Below, piece by piece: positions 62,415 to 64,000 of a stretch of 64,000 nucleotides of DNA. The position numbers and the translations under genes were made by a program. The notes beneath the pieces were generated by a model, which saw only the letters and a program-made list of their open reading frames with translations, made no database searches and was not told the origin of the DNA. Position 1 is the stretch's first letter; every line of letters starts with the position of its first letter. Source of the stretch: Ophthalmolycus amberensis (taxonomy: Eukaryota > Chordata > Actinopteri > Perciformes > Zoarcidae); the NCBI GenBank assembly GCA_024529925.1, contig JAFEUB010000735.1, positions 2,826,364 through 2,890,363 on the forward strand, written 5' to 3'.

Positions 62415-63917
62415 TGCACAGCCCTCCTCCTGCAGCTCTCCCTTCTCTGTGCTAAGCCCCTCCCATTTGACGGGACCTGGATTATTGTGACGTCACAAGA
62501 TCATTCCAGACAACAACCTAAAGAGGTTAGCAAAAGGCCCATCCATGTCTAAAACACTTTGTCTATATCTATATTGACATGACTAATTACATTATTCTTA
62601 GAGTCTTTTAGACTCTTTTTGAGAAGTCCGTCTTCCTTTTATTGGGTTGCTTTGCAGTGTAGACTCCTTTCACATCTTACATTTGCTTTGGAGTGATTGA
62701 TAATGAACTTGCAAGTTTAACTGTTGCGTTTACAAGAGGAATGTTGTCATGGCTGATTACCGTAGGTCAAATAAACAAGGTAAGGTTAGCAAACACTGGT
62801 TAAATATTGCACGAAACAACAGATAGTATATGACAAACAAAGTAAACGTTCCTATCACAACATGTCTGTGTCCAAGTCGCATACAGACCTTTAACATCTA
62901 ATCATGATCATTTATCATGGTGTCATTAAAATGGGATTCATATTCACTCTCCACGTTGCTCCACTCTACTGAACCTTGTGCTCTTGGCCCTGAAAGGTGG
63001 TCAGTAAAACCACAATGTTTTTCACCCACAGCGGGTGTTGCCAATGTCACGGTGACTTCAAACACACCAGACATGTTGGAGTACAGTACTGCCCGTCTGT
63101 CCTGCTCCTCCTCTGCATCCTTCCTCTCTTTCCTCTGGCTGAACGGCAGCTCTGAGATTACAGAAAGTGAGAGAGTTTCAGCTCACTGATGGAGGCTCCA
63201 CTCTCACTATAGTCAGTGTGACGCGCTATGACCAGGGACCATTCAGGTGTCAAGTGTCTAATCCTGTAAGCAATGGCACCAGTGGTCCAGTAAACCTCTC
63301 CATCAACTGTGAGTTATTGACTTATATGTGCAGACTCGTTATCCTGCACTATATGCATGCTTCAAAGTTGATGTTTCAGTATCATGAGGCTTCACACTGA
63401 CAGAAGCTGCATGTCACGTAGAACATTCTTTTGGTGATTCTTCTGTTTTGTTTTTCTACTACTCATATGCTGCACACTGTAGATGGCCCAGAAAATATTA
63501 ATCTGACAATATCTCCGTCACAAGAATACTATGATGAAGGGTCAGACATCAGCCTGATGTGCCTCAGCGGTCTCCAGACCTTCTGCCCTGTTTCAGTGGT
63601 TGCTGAATGGAGACCTGCTGTCTGATACTGGACCAGAGTTCAGACTGATGAATATTCAGATGAGTCAGAGTGGACGCTACAGCTGTCAGGCCTTTAACAA
63701 CAAAACCCTGAGAAATGAAATGTCTCAGCCCTCAGTTGTCTCTGTTTTGGGTAAGTTTGAATTAAGAGTATTGGATGTAGTGGATATAGTAGAGAAGTGT
63801 CAGTAAGTGTACACTTGCATAAAGCAACTCAAAGCAAATAATCTTAATTATAAATAATAGTAACAATAATTATAGTAACCTTGTTATTATTTATACAATT
63901 ATTACTATGACAACTGT

Positions 63918-63958
63918 TATTATTGCTATTATTATTATTATTATTATTGTTACTATTA
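63918..63958. repeat. ATT-rich microsatellite
   Basis: Imperfect run of ATT units near the right edge, downstream of the last Ig exon seen in gene F. Confidence 0.7.
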
Positions 63959-64000
63959 TTAATAAAATTGGATTTCATGTCAATGTTGAGTTTATGGATG

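Larger units (their letters stand above)
59450..64000 (+). pseudogene. Inverted copy F of the CEACAM1-like gene, damaged and cut by window end
   Basis: Plus-strand exons: leader 59450-59495; N domain 60280-60600; Ig 61418-61690, 62019-62285, 63032-63308 and 63483-63750. They parallel gene E. The first four keep the lengths 46, 321, 273 and 267. The fifth is 277 bases instead of 276 (extra T near 63177) and the sixth 268 instead of 267 (extra C near 63562). Each shift ends the frame soon after. A partial N-exon copy sits at 59880-59964. TM and tail exons would lie beyond the window. Either a recent pseudogene or an intact gene with two sequence errors; alternative splicing of the shifted exons could leave a short secreted N-A-B form. 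Confidence 0.72.

Noticed and set aside
1..64000. tRNA, rRNA or microRNA genes
   Set aside because: No cloverleaf, rRNA core or convincing precursor hairpin recognised by eye; the hairpins at 21811 and 62373 have explanations in local rearrangement.

Overview
This is a vertebrate nuclear sequence, almost certainly a ray-finned (percomorph-type) teleost. Genes are split by GT-AG introns, the leading gene is a fish-type Toll-like receptor of the TLR22/23 group, and intergenic DNA carries fish-style LTR, hAT and LINE fragments. There are no operons, CRISPR arrays or recognisable tRNA/rRNA genes.

Region 1 (1-9.4 kb) holds three ordinary single-copy genes: a TLR22/23-type receptor (5' end outside the window), prr19 on the minus strand (its last 13 residues match my recollection of human PRR19 at 12 positions) and pafah1b3 on the plus strand, divergent from prr19. 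In human 19q13.2, PRR19 and PAFAH1B3 are neighbours, followed by CXCL17 and the CEACAM cluster.

Region 2 (11.4-34.5 kb) is a tandem duplication of about 8-9 kb. Each copy holds a small five-exon secreted-protein gene followed by a convergent, minus-strand, multi-Ig CEACAM-like gene. The small gene sits in the human CXCL17 position. It has a signal peptide, two CxC pairs plus two further cysteines, a very basic C-terminal half and a C-terminal Val-Pro-Ile, so I call it a fish CXCL17 candidate. Copy 1 is intact (136 aa). Copy 2 has lost a CxC cysteine and has an early stop. The Ig gene of copy A encodes 690 aa with one N domain, six C2 domains and a GPI-type tail. That of copy B has two extra Ig exons but a broken splice acceptor on another. 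A 6.1-kb non-autonomous LTR element inserted about 195 bp upstream of the copy A Ig gene, in the same orientation, and copy B keeps the empty site. The duplication junction lies inside an older solo LTR.

Region 3 (35.6-44.8 kb) has two shorter minus-strand Ig genes, C (336 aa) and D (322 aa), both ending in GPI-type tails, plus an orphan plus-strand signal-peptide-like exon. Region 4 (44.8-49.6 kb) is gene-poor and contains a hAT-type element and a solo LTR, both with exact target-site duplications.

Region 5 (49.6-64 kb) is a large inverted duplication. Gene E (minus, 628 aa) is a complete CEACAM1-like receptor: N domain, four Ig domains, TM segment and a tail with two ITIMs and a third YxxV site. 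Gene F (plus, cut by the window end) is its head-to-head copy, damaged by a partial N-exon duplication and two 1-base insertions.

Taken together this looks like the fish counterpart of the mammalian PRR19-PAFAH1B3-CXCL17-CEACAM block, an immune-surface locus expanding by tandem and inverted duplication. All exon models were assembled by eye from splice sites and intron phase. Reading frames close exactly in A, C, D, E, prr19, pafah1b3 and the first CXCL17-like gene.
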